Shown here in pieces: positions 17,380-24,702 of a DNA stretch of 64,000 nucleotides. Numbering within the stretch: the stretch's first letter is position 1; the number at the start of each line of letters is the position of its first letter. This DNA is from Streptomyces roseus (GTDB lineage Bacteria; Actinomycetota; Actinomycetes; Streptomycetales; Streptomycetaceae), in the NCBI RefSeq assembly GCF_001044425.1, contig NZ_LFML01000068.1, forward strand, positions 224,795-288,794, written 5' to 3'. The notes under the pieces are model-generated. The model saw only the letters and a program-made list of their open reading frames with translations. It made no database searches and was not told where the DNA came from. The position numbers and the translations under genes were made by a program.

Positions 17380-17535
17380 TCAGGCGGCCCTCCCGTGCAT
17401 GCTTCGGAGCGCCTGACGGACCTTCGCGCCCGCTCCCGCGACGCGGTGAACGTAGTTACGCAAAGTGAATGCGGGATCGGCATGACCGAGGCGGTCTGCG
17501 AGGGTGGCGCCCTCCGGCAACTCTTTGTGTCGATG
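17380..17535 (-). pseudogene. Tyrosine integrase C-terminal remnant
   Basis: About 50 codons ending at TGA 17380-17382 encode LADRLGHADPAFTLRNYVHR and a helical tail (AKVRQALRSMHG), the box II end of a tyrosine recombinase with the LGH histidine and the NYVH tyrosine. The rest of the domain (Arg and H-x-x-R) is missing; the frame upstream is non-homologous. It points at att1, the usual position of an integrase next to its att site. It differs from the intact integrase at 38943-40220 (LGHGDPGFTLRTYTHL), so it is the relic of a different element. Confidence 0.7.
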
Positions 17536-17597
17536 CCGCCGCCACCGATGGCGAGGACCCGTGCCCATTGAGATGACATACCGGTCACGAGGTCCTG

Positions 17598-19328
17598 CTA
17601 TGCGACGGGACGCCCATCCACCGGCCAAACCAGGACCTCGTGACCGTCTGGGTCGATCACCCGTAGAGAGCCCGGGATGTCGCGGGGGCCCCGCGGGGTG
17701 ACCGGCACGTTGTACTTCTCCACCATGGCCGTGATGCGCGCCGGGTCCGAGGTCTGCACGGTGAACTGCAACGGTCCTGCCGTCGGACTGTCCAGGGGGC
17801 CCGACATCTCCAACAGGGCCAGCCAGGGCGTCACATAGAGCACAGACCCCCTGTCCTGCACGGGAAGCCCGAGCACCTCGCCGTAGAACTTCCTGGTCTC
17901 CGCGAGGTTGCGTACGTGGATGGCCATCCGCGTCACCGTGGCGGCGGGTGGGGCGGGAGGCTCCTGCCGTACGGGGGCCGGAGACCCTCCCCGCTTCACC
18001 GCGCGATCCACGTACAGCGACTGGCCGTCGGCGAGGGTCAGGGCGAAGCGCGTGACGTCCTGGCTCTTGCTGTCCAGGCTGTAGTGCCGCACCTGTGTCA
18101 CAGCGCGGCCGTCGACGAACCGCTCCGTGCTCCCGTCCTCCGCGAGGGAGTTGAGCCACTGGGCCGGATGCGCCTCCGGGCTCTCCTGCTCGGTTGCGTC
18201 CGCGGCGGGGAGCGGTTCGATCAACGCGGCGGCCGTGCGCGAGAGGCAGGCCTTGTCCTGTACCTCGCGCATGAGCGGCGCGATCCAGTCCGTGCCGTGC
18301 AGAGCGCCGAGCAGCGCGGCGGTCATCGATGCGAGCGTGTCGGTGTCGGCACGGTCCAGGAAGGCGGCCCTGAGCAGTCCCATGGCCGGACGTACGGAGG
18401 AACGCGCCGCCAGGTAGCAGGCGGCCGCCGCCGAGACGGTTCCCGCGCCGTTGCGCTGCTTGTCGAAGCAGCCGAGTGCCGCGAGGGTCTGCACGTCGTC
18501 GGCAAGGGCAGCCCGCTCCAAAGACGATCGCGCCGTCGCGAGCAGTTCGTCCATCTCGCGAGCGGTGTCGGCCCATGCGGCATCGAACGAACCACCGGTC
18601 GCGTCCGTGAAGGCGGCCGACCAGCCCTCGGGGAGGGTCTCGCGCGCGAGGACGGGGTCGCGCCACTGTGGCATGTCGGCCACGGCAAGCACGAGGTCCC
18701 CGTACTCGCCGGCGTCCTGCCGGCGGAGCGTGTGCCGGACGGCCAGGGCGTAGACTGCCGCGCCGAGCAGCGCGCGCGGATGCCCGTGGGTCAGTACCCC
18801 GTCGGCCACCACGCGCGACATCAGCCGCTCGGGAGTGGAGTCGGTCAGCGTATGGACGGCGTGGGGCGCGATCCTCATGGCCACACCGTTGGCGCCGGCG
18901 TTGAAGTAGGCGCCGGCTTGTGCGCGTGGACCTTCCCAAGGACGGGCACCAGCCTGCCAGCTGCGGCACGCGCTGAGTACGGCCCGACCGCCACCGCGCT
19001 GGTAGAGCGGCCATGCCGGGAGTTCGACTTCGGTGAGCCAGCTCCGCCAGTCGTCTCCGTGCAGGCAGGCGCGAGCCGTGGCTAGCAGCAGCTGGGTGTC
19101 GTCGCTGTACTCGCCCGCTGCTACCGGGTCCCGGTAGCGGGAGTACTGGCCGCCGGCCCAGCGCAGCCACGGGCGGAAGGCGAGAGCCGGGGCTGTGGTA
19201 CGCGATGCCTGGCCGCCGACGATGCCGCTGCGCTGCTCCTGCGGCCAGCCCAGGGCATCACCGATGGCCGCTCCGAACAGCAGGCCGCGGGTACGGTTCA
19301 ACAGGTCTGCCGGCTTCTGTCCGGTCAC
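17598..19328 (-). CDS. ADP-ribosylglycohydrolase fused to a C-terminal VOC (glyoxalase-fold) domain
   Basis: 576 aa, GTG start overlapping the DarT-like stop (GTGA). Residues ~8-390 are a complete DraG/ARH-type ADP-ribosylglycohydrolase: GLLFGAAIGDALGWP, the Mg-binding EYSDDTQLLLA, NAGANGVAMRIAPHA, TLTDSTPERLMSRVVADGVLTHGHPRA region, and the second metal site in RADTDTLASMTAALLGALHG. Such enzymes hydrolyse ADP-ribose from proteins or nucleic acids. A linker (~390-460) leads to a VOC domain (~462-576; TRMAIHVRNLAETRKFYGE, VIDPDGHEVLVWPV). Being co-translated with a DarT-like transferase, it is likely the antidote that removes its modification. The VOC part has no known role here. Confidence 0.9.
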   Translation of the reverse strand: MTGQKPADLLNRTRGLLFGAAIGDALGWPQEQRSGIVGGQASRTTAPALAFRPWLRWAGGQYSRYRDPVAAGEYSDDTQLLLATARACLHGDDWRSWLTEVELPAWPLYQRGGGRAVLSACRSWQAGARPWEGPRAQAGAYFNAGANGVAMRIAPHAVHTLTDSTPERLMSRVVADGVLTHGHPRALLGAAVYALAVRHTLRRQDAGEYGDLVLAVADMPQWRDPVLARETLPEGWSAAFTDATGGSFDAAWADTAREMDELLATARSSLERAALADDVQTLAALGCFDKQRNGAGTVSAAAACYLAARSSVRPAMGLLRAAFLDRADTDTLASMTAALLGALHGTDWIAPLMREVQDKACLSRTAAALIEPLPAADATEQESPEAHPAQWLNSLAEDGSTERFVDGRAVTQVRHYSLDSKSQDVTRFALTLADGQSLYVDRAVKRGGSPAPVRQEPPAPPAATVTRMAIHVRNLAETRKFYGEVLGLPVQDRGSVLYVTPWLALLEMSGPLDSPTAGPLQFTVQTSDPARITAMVEKYNVPVTPRGPRDIPGSLRVIDPDGHEVLVWPVDGRPVA

Positions 19329-20044
19329 CGGGTCATCCCATCACTCTGCGGTGGCACCCAGACGGCCTCGTCGAGGGGAGGCCCGTTGCGCACGCGGCTG
19401 CTCAGTCCGTTCTTATCAAACAGCACCGGCTCTACGAGCCAGGTCAAAGGCGGTACTTCTGCCTTGAGGAGGCGGAGTCGCGCAGGCTCGTTGGCCACCG
19501 CCTCGTGGCTGGGCATGGCGACGGCCAGTACGTGTCTGAGTTCGATGGGTCCCGGTACCAGCACCTCCGCCTGCAAGTTGGTGGCGGCCCCCTGGAGATG
19601 GCCCGCTCCGCGGGGCCAGCCGTCGCTCGTCGCGGCAAAGAGTTCCAGCAGCGCGTCAGGGCCCGGACGCAGCCGCGCACCGCTCTGCTTCGCCGCGTTG
19701 CACGGCGCGAAGAGCGTGCCTTCGCGCAGGGCCAGCTCCACGTCCAGGAACAGGCAGATCCAGTCCGGGTAGTTCTGGTGGTCGGGCTTCTGCCGAGCCT
19801 GCGCCAGGTAGTAGCCGTTGGGGAACTGGAAGGTGCAGCAGACCTTGTCGGGCTGTTGGTCGAACCGCTGGCGATCGGTGGGAGTGAACTGCTCCGGTGC
19901 CGTTTCCGCGAGGTCCTTGCTGCTGCGGATCGCCCCGTCGCGCAGGATGTGCGGGAAGCTGCGGGCCGGTGTGAAGTGAGCGAGCCGGGTGGCTCTGCTC
20001 CGTCGCAGCGCTTCGGTCAGGGCGAGGTCGCTGGTACGCGTCAC
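19325..20044 (-). CDS. darT: DarT-like ssDNA ADP-ribosyltransferase (DUF4433 type)
   Basis: 239 aa, GTG start overlapping the helicase stop by four bases. The N-terminal LAHFTPARSFPHILRDGAI matches the DarT/DUF4433 NAD-binding start (H-x-T...NLPSIL-like) with H23. The C-terminal NLQAEVLVPGPIELRHVLAVA matches the AE-[IV]-LVP motif, putting the likely catalytic glutamate at residue ~160. DarT enzymes attach ADP-ribose to bases in single-stranded DNA and act as toxins or phage-defence effectors, normally held in check by the macrodomain protein DarG. No DarG is present; the next gene encodes an ARH-type glycohydrolase instead. Identification rests on motifs, so moderately sure. Confidence 0.75.
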   Translation of the reverse strand: MTRTSDLALTEALRRSRATRLAHFTPARSFPHILRDGAIRSSKDLAETAPEQFTPTDRQRFDQQPDKVCCTFQFPNGYYLAQARQKPDHQNYPDWICLFLDVELALREGTLFAPCNAAKQSGARLRPGPDALLELFAATSDGWPRGAGHLQGAATNLQAEVLVPGPIELRHVLAVAMPSHEAVANEPARLRLLKAEVPPLTWLVEPVLFDKNGLSSRVRNGPPLDEAVWVPPQSDGMTR

Positions 20045-21426
20045 GGCTGCACCTCTGCGTACAGGCCGTCGCCCTCGGGCAGCAGGCGCGTCTTCGTTCC
20101 GCTGTAGGTGATGACCAGGTCCGACTTGGCGCGGGTGATGCCGACGTAGAGGAGCTTGGACTCGCGCTCGTCCGCGTCGTCCAGGCCCAGGGCCTTGACC
20201 ACCTCGGGGAGGGGCACGGTGTCCTCGGAGCAGAAGGGCATCAGGACCGTGTCGAACTCGAGGCCCTTCGCTGAGTGGTACGTGGTGCAGTACACCCCCG
20301 GTGCGTAGTCCCAGCGGAACTTCTGGTCCTTGTCGATGCGGCGGACCGCCAGGCCTGCGCAGGCCTCGTCCACATCGGCCCAGGTGCGGCCGAGTACGGC
20401 GACCGTCCCCACCTGGCCCAGTTGCTGGGCGGTCGACCGGACCACCGCTATCTCCTGTGCGCGGTCGGCGCATGCGACAAGTGTGGGCAGCGAACCCTTG
20501 GAGCGGGGCGCGACCGGTGGCACGAGCTCGTCGGTGCGGCCGAAGAAGGGCAACTCGCTCAGGGCGATGGCGAACTCGGCGATGGCGGTCGAATTGCGAT
20601 AGTTGTCCTTGAACATCTCGACGCGGGCCACCTTCAGGCCGCAGGCCCGCCACGACATCCCCTGCCCGTAGATCTGCTGGGCGTAGTCGCCGAAGAACGT
20701 CACCGAGCCCTCGGGGTCGACGACCTCAGCAAGCGACCGTATCTCCTCCGGGGAGAGGTCCTGGCCTTCGTCGATGATCACGTGCCGGTACATGCGTGGC
20801 CCGTCGTCCGCGGCCTGGTGGTCGCGCACGGCGGCAGCCATGTCATGCCAGTCGTACGCGTGACCCGTTGCTGCCCGCTGCAGCCGGTACTCCTCCGTGA
20901 TCTCCCAGACAACCTTGCGCAGCGAGACGCTCAGGGGCGTCCGGCGGCCCAGCCGGTCAACGACTTCGTACGCCTCCCACGTGCGCAGGCCCATGCCGGA
21001 GATCCAGGCGATCTCGTCCTCGAACCATCCGGGATCCCGCTCGAAGAACTTGTGCGCCGCGTATTTCGAGGACACGGCCCTGAGCGCGGAGCGGATCAGC
21101 CGCCGACGACTGGGGGACGAGGCGATCGCCTGGCCCTTCATCGCGCCGTGGTGATGCAGGAAGCCGCGGGCGAACCGGCCGTAGGTGCGGATGTGCAGCC
21201 GGTCGGTTTCGCCGGCGAAGTGTTTGAGGTAAGAGACGAGAGCGTTGTTGTAGGTCACCAGCAGGGTCCTGCCGGATCCCGCCACTCCTGGATCCGACAG
21301 GTACAGCGCCCGCAGCATGGCCATCACGGTCTTGCCGGTTCCCGCCGTACCGAGAACCACGTGATGGCCGGCCGCGGGCAGGTACGCCACGTCCGACTGC
21401 CGTCCCACCGGCTCCGGAATCCCCAT
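20041..21426 (-). CDS. UvrD/Rep-like superfamily 1 helicase
   Basis: 461 aa from ATG 21426, which has GAAGGGG at 5-nt spacing; a GTG two codons upstream (21432) is possible. Motifs in order: HHVVLGTAGTGKTVMA (Walker A, residues ~20-35), LVTYNNALVSYL (Ia), HVIIDEGQDLSPEEIRSLAE (Walker B, DEGQD), VTFFGDYAQQIYG (III), KDNYRNSTAIAEFA (IV), YHSAKGLEFDTVLMP (V) and LLYVGITRAKSDLVITY (VI). It is compact, about two thirds of UvrD, with reduced 1B/2B insertions, like helicases in defence modules. First gene of the helicase-DarT-ARH operon; all three junctions are four-base overlaps. It could supply or recognise single-stranded DNA for the transferase. Confidence 0.9.
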   Translation of the reverse strand: MGIPEPVGRQSDVAYLPAAGHHVVLGTAGTGKTVMAMLRALYLSDPGVAGSGRTLLVTYNNALVSYLKHFAGETDRLHIRTYGRFARGFLHHHGAMKGQAIASSPSRRRLIRSALRAVSSKYAAHKFFERDPGWFEDEIAWISGMGLRTWEAYEVVDRLGRRTPLSVSLRKVVWEITEEYRLQRAATGHAYDWHDMAAAVRDHQAADDGPRMYRHVIIDEGQDLSPEEIRSLAEVVDPEGSVTFFGDYAQQIYGQGMSWRACGLKVARVEMFKDNYRNSTAIAEFAIALSELPFFGRTDELVPPVAPRSKGSLPTLVACADRAQEIAVVRSTAQQLGQVGTVAVLGRTWADVDEACAGLAVRRIDKDQKFRWDYAPGVYCTTYHSAKGLEFDTVLMPFCSEDTVPLPEVVKALGLDDADERESKLLYVGITRAKSDLVITYSGTKTRLLPEGDGLYAEVQP

Positions 21427-21512
21427 CCCCACCCCTTCATTCCTGAGGCACCGTCAGCGCCTCTGTGAAGGATGCCTGTTCTGCCCGGATGATCCAGATG
21501 GTTTTGCGCCAA

Positions 21513-21539
21513 GGACCCCGCCCGGATCGGGCGGGGTCC
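21513..21539. terminator. Strong hairpin beside att2
   Basis: Perfect 12-bp stem GGACCCCGCCCG / CGGGCGGGGTCC with a 3-nt loop, 87 bp upstream of the helicase start and 20 bp from the internal att copy. Its position just past a stop codon identical to that of the MurA-like gene suggests it is a captured copy of a murA downstream terminator. Confidence 0.6.
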
Positions 21540-21559
21540 GGATTCCGCGTCCTTCGGAA

Positions 21560-21575
21560 TTAGATGTCGCGGAAG
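21560..21575. repeat. Internal att copy (att2)
   Basis: TTAGATGTCGCGGAAG differs by one base from TTAAATGTCGCGGAAG at 40233-40248 (right att) and shares AATGTCGCGGAA-type core with att1. On the minus strand it encodes N-FRDI-stop, the same C-terminus as the MurA-like protein. It separates the helicase/DarT/ARH unit from the AICE. Confidence 0.75.
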
Positions 21576-21576
21576 T

Positions 21577-22078
21577 TACACCGCAGCGTCGTGACCTGAG
21601 CGGACGAATCCTCAACCACGCCTGACCGGCTCGGGAGCGGTCGCCGATGGTCGTTGCCGGCTGCCCTGGGCCGCCCTCGGACGGCCCACCGACGGCCCGG
21701 CCGGTCTGCGCCCGCGGCGGACTGCTCAGAACCACGCCCGTCCGATCCCCCTGGTGGCACCCGCAGTCGGGGCTGGCACTCCCGCCACCGCTTCTTCCTG
21801 AACTTCCCCATCTTTGCTTCAGCTTCTTATGGTCTGGCCTCGTCGGCAAACCGTGCTTCCTAAGCATCGACGACCACAGCAGTCGACTCTCCGGCATAGC
21901 CGACAAACATCGAAGGGCTCAGCTAGACCTGAGCCGCGCAACTCAATCATTAGTAGGCGAAACACCTTAAAAGCCATGCAATCTACGTAAGGGTAAATTT
22001 CGGATTCCTTCGCGCCGTCATGGTGCCACATCGCACAATGAACACTTCCAGTGACGGCATCAAGGAAGGTCCCCCCTC
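21577..22078. other. Gene-free left end of the AICE; composition shift
   Basis: About 500 bp without a convincing gene. The first half is GC-rich like the host; from about 21800 the sequence becomes clearly AT-richer and stays so through the AAA/DUF4435 gene pair. The region should hold the promoter of that pair. AAGGAAGG occurs 11 nt upstream of the ATG at 22079. Confidence 0.5.
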
Positions 22079-23257
22079 ATGGCTACGCCCCGCTCCGGTC
22101 GATGGTATGTGCGAAATATCGCAGTGAGCGGGCTGGCCGGCCGCGAGGAGACGTTCAAATGCATGCTAAATCCGGATGTGAATATCTTCTTTGGTCATAA
22201 CGGCAGCGGCAAAACGACTCTTCTTCGAATTATTCACTCCGCCCTGTCGGGTGACGCGTTGCAGTTGATCAGCTCTCCCTTCGAGTCTGCCGAAGTGGAA
22301 ATCTGGTACCCGGCAATCAAGCGTAAGGTGATCAAGAATTTCACCATGCCGAGCGACGAAGAGTTTGAGCTGCTTCGTCGAGACCCGAGTTTTCGGCGCA
22401 ATGTTGAGAGAATGCCGCCGAGTCAGCGGCGCCAGTATCTGCCATCGAGTGTCACCTGGGAGACAGTCGTGGATGACGACGCAGGGCCCAGAATTCCGCG
22501 CTCCTTCGCCCATCGGTATCTACCGACTTCCCGAGTAATTGAAGGTAACGTATCTTCACCCGAAAACTCTCGCGAACTGTCAATGGATGAGTACTTTGCA
22601 GACTCAATTCAGAGACTCTGGTCTCGATATTCCGCCGATGTTTTGGGGGTCGTGCGGAAAGCGCAGGAAGACGGCTTGGCGAGAATCCTTCAAGGAGTAA
22701 TCTCTCCAGCCCAATCGAATCCGGAGAGGACGCTAGACCTTGATCCCGACATGGCTTTCCAGCGGGTAGAGAGGTTTCTCAGGCGCCAAGGGTCACCCCA
22801 TTTGCTCCAAGATAAGGAGACGTTCGATCTCCGGTTTGCTTCCGAGCGTCCGTTCAATCGTGTAGTACTCGAAATTAATGAGGTGGAGGAGCAGATCGAG
22901 AGTGCCCTGCTCCCCCGCACAAAGCTTGAAGCCCTGGTGAGTCGTCTAATCTCCGGGCCGAAGCAAATCAGTTTCGAGAATAGCCAGATTAGGGTGATCA
23001 CCAAAAACGGCCGAGAGGTCTCCCTTGACAGGCTTTCATCCGGGGAGAAGCAGGTGATTAGGATCCTCGTGGAAACTCTCTGGGCTAGCGGGCACCCACT
23101 GATCATTGACGAGCCGGAATTGTCGATGCACATCAACTGGCAGCTCGACCTGCTGGAGTCCATTCAAACCATCGACGAAAGTACGCAAGTAATCGCGGCT
23201 ACGCACTCGCCGGAAATCATGGCCAACATCTCTGACGAAAAGATCTTCAAGCTTTGA
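22079..23257 (+). CDS. AAA/ABC-type ATPase, PARIS AriA-like
   Basis: 392 aa. Walker A FFGHNGSGKTTLLRII (about residues 37-51), ABC-like signature LDRLSSGEKQVIRILVETL, Walker B HPLIIDEPELSMHINWQ and H-loop VIAATHSPEIMAN. This is an SMC/OLD-type AAA_15/AAA_21 ATPase without a nuclease domain of its own; the middle (~80-290) is helical. The next gene, overlapping by four bases, encodes a DUF4435 protein. The pair AAA_15 ATPase + DUF4435 is the architecture of PARIS (AriA-AriB), in which the ATPase scaffold senses phage anti-restriction proteins. Codon usage is far less GC-biased than in neighbours (many ATT, AAT, TCT), indicating foreign origin. Confidence 0.8.
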   Translation: MATPRSGRWYVRNIAVSGLAGREETFKCMLNPDVNIFFGHNGSGKTTLLRIIHSALSGDALQLISSPFESAEVEIWYPAIKRKVIKNFTMPSDEEFELLRRDPSFRRNVERMPPSQRRQYLPSSVTWETVVDDDAGPRIPRSFAHRYLPTSRVIEGNVSSPENSRELSMDEYFADSIQRLWSRYSADVLGVVRKAQEDGLARILQGVISPAQSNPERTLDLDPDMAFQRVERFLRRQGSPHLLQDKETFDLRFASERPFNRVVLEINEVEEQIESALLPRTKLEALVSRLISGPKQISFENSQIRVITKNGREVSLDRLSSGEKQVIRILVETLWASGHPLIIDEPELSMHINWQLDLLESIQTIDESTQVIAATHSPEIMANISDEKIFKL

Positions 23258-24243
23258 GCAGACTGACGCATTCCCCAGGTGGCCTAGTACGTCGAATGCA
23301 AATGGCGGACCCACAGTTCTTCATCTTTGTGGAAGGCAGGAACGGCGACGAGTACGTTCATTCAAACAACTGCGACTTGGCCTTTTCGGGAATCCAGGTT
23401 CAGTATGAGGTGATCCGAGCAGAGCAGATCTCTGGGGTTGGCAGCGGGAAGACTCGCCTGTTGGCCCACTATGAGCTGCTGACACAGAGTGGTCAGCTGA
23501 TCAGCAGCCTAAAGGGTGAGGTGGCTGTAGCTGTTTTCTTCATGGACAAGGACTTGGATGACTTGAAGGGGATTCAAATCGACTCTGAGCACGTCATTTA
23601 TACTTCGTTCTATGACGTGGAGAACCACATATTCGCGGAGGGTGATCTTCGGCGTGCCGTCGCGGCCGCATGCAATCTCTCGCCTCAGCGTGTGCGTCGA
23701 GAGTTGCCGGCAGGAAACCAGTGGCAGGCGCGTATTGCGGGTTACTGGAAGGATTGGGTTCGCCTGTGCTTTGCGGCGAATATTTTGAAGCTCCACGGCG
23801 AGTCTAACTACGGCCGCCCCTCGCCTCTCAATCCAGACCCGTGCAGGCCTCCGGATGTTCATAGGGTCGAGGCTTTTGAGAGAAGGTCGCATGCGATGGC
23901 CAGGAAAGCAAACCCTAACGGATGTGTCGAGTGGAATGCAGCTAGGCAAAAGGTGGATTCGCTTTACAGGGCTGGCCTGCAAGACCAAGCGTTCAAAGGG
24001 AAATGGTACGCCGAGATTCTAGCGCAATGGCTTATCGATCTAGACCCAAATATCGACAAGCGTGCGCTTGCCGCTAATTTGGTCAAGCATATGGCTGCGA
24101 CGATGAAATTCGATAGCGAATGGTCGCGCGGCGTTCAGAAGAGGGTTCGCAATCTGGCCGTAAAGGCTGGCCTTGAAATCCCGGTCCAGCGGCGTGAACC
24201 GGTAATTGATAGCCTCCTGAGAGATTCCCCGGGTGTAGGCTAG
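23254..24243 (+). CDS. DUF4435 (TOPRIM-like) protein, PARIS AriB-like
   Basis: 329 aa if the TTG at 23254 is used, which overlaps the ATPase stop (TTGA); ATG 23296 or 23302 would give a slightly shorter protein starting just before QFFIFVEG. DUF4435 features: FIFVEGRNGDEYV (TOPRIM-type acidic Glu), VAVFFMDKDLDDLKG (D-x-D), and VIYTSFYDVENHIFAEG. In PARIS, AriB is the effector nuclease released by AriA. The C-terminal half (~150-329) is helical and unassigned. Same AT-rich composition as the ATPase, so they were acquired together. Other ATPase-DUF4435 modules of unknown trigger exist, hence PARIS-like rather than PARIS. Confidence 0.78.
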   Translation: MSRLTHSPGGLVRRMQMADPQFFIFVEGRNGDEYVHSNNCDLAFSGIQVQYEVIRAEQISGVGSGKTRLLAHYELLTQSGQLISSLKGEVAVAVFFMDKDLDDLKGIQIDSEHVIYTSFYDVENHIFAEGDLRRAVAAACNLSPQRVRRELPAGNQWQARIAGYWKDWVRLCFAANILKLHGESNYGRPSPLNPDPCRPPDVHRVEAFERRSHAMARKANPNGCVEWNAARQKVDSLYRAGLQDQAFKGKWYAEILAQWLIDLDPNIDKRALAANLVKHMAATMKFDSEWSRGVQKRVRNLAVKAGLEIPVQRREPVIDSLLRDSPGVG

Positions 24244-24274
24244 CTTTCCTGAAAGGTCTAGGTCGGTGGAGCGT

Positions 24275-24383
24275 CTTTGGGGCGTGATCATGGCCCCGTA
24301 AGTGTCCGGTGTGTCGGGCAGTCTGTGGATCTGCCCGGTAAAGCACGACGTTGGGGCCATGATTTTAGAGGCTCGCCCCAAAG
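24275..24383. repeat. Three nested inverted repeats (possible structured RNA or recombination/replication site)
   Basis: Outer arms CTTTGGGGCG (24275-24284) / CGCCCCAAAG (24374-24383); middle arms ATCATGGCCCC (24287-24297) / GGGGCCATGAT (24353-24363); inner arms CGGGCAG (24315-24321) / CTGCCCG (24331-24337). All three are perfect and concentric, so ~109 nt can fold into one long interrupted hairpin. It lies 32 bp after the DUF4435 stop. It is too elaborate for a simple terminator. Confidence 0.6.
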
Positions 24384-24702
24384 GGGCTGCCTAAAGTCGT
24401 GGAGCCGACGGCGCCAACCACAGAGGGTTTCACCGCCCATCAACTCTGCCGTCTGGCGCGCGGCTGGCTGCCGGCGGTCGGGCTGGAGCGGGGCAGAGGC
24501 AGGGGCGACGGTCGCGCTCGCCGCGCTGTGCGCGGCGGGTGCCTTGATGAAGCAGGGAAACTTCCCTTGGCGGACTCCGACCGTCTAGAACCGGCTTGGT
24601 TTGCTTTGAGCGTTCATAGGATTGAGAGCGGTCTGGCAGTCGACTGCTCGGCAAATTTTCCTCTAGAACCGCTGTCCTCCCCATTGAAGGGAAAAGGAGC
24701 CC
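24384..24702. other. Intergenic region upstream of the XRE gene
   Basis: About 320 bp, GC-rich then AT-richer near 24590-24680. No frame shows host codon bias. It should contain the promoter of the XRE gene; AAGGAG at 24694-24699 is its likely ribosome binding site. Confidence 0.4.

Noticed and set aside
21647..21970. Plus-strand frame across the GC-rich/AT-rich junction left of the AriA-like gene
   Set aside because: Composition changes midway and no domain is visible; probably chance.
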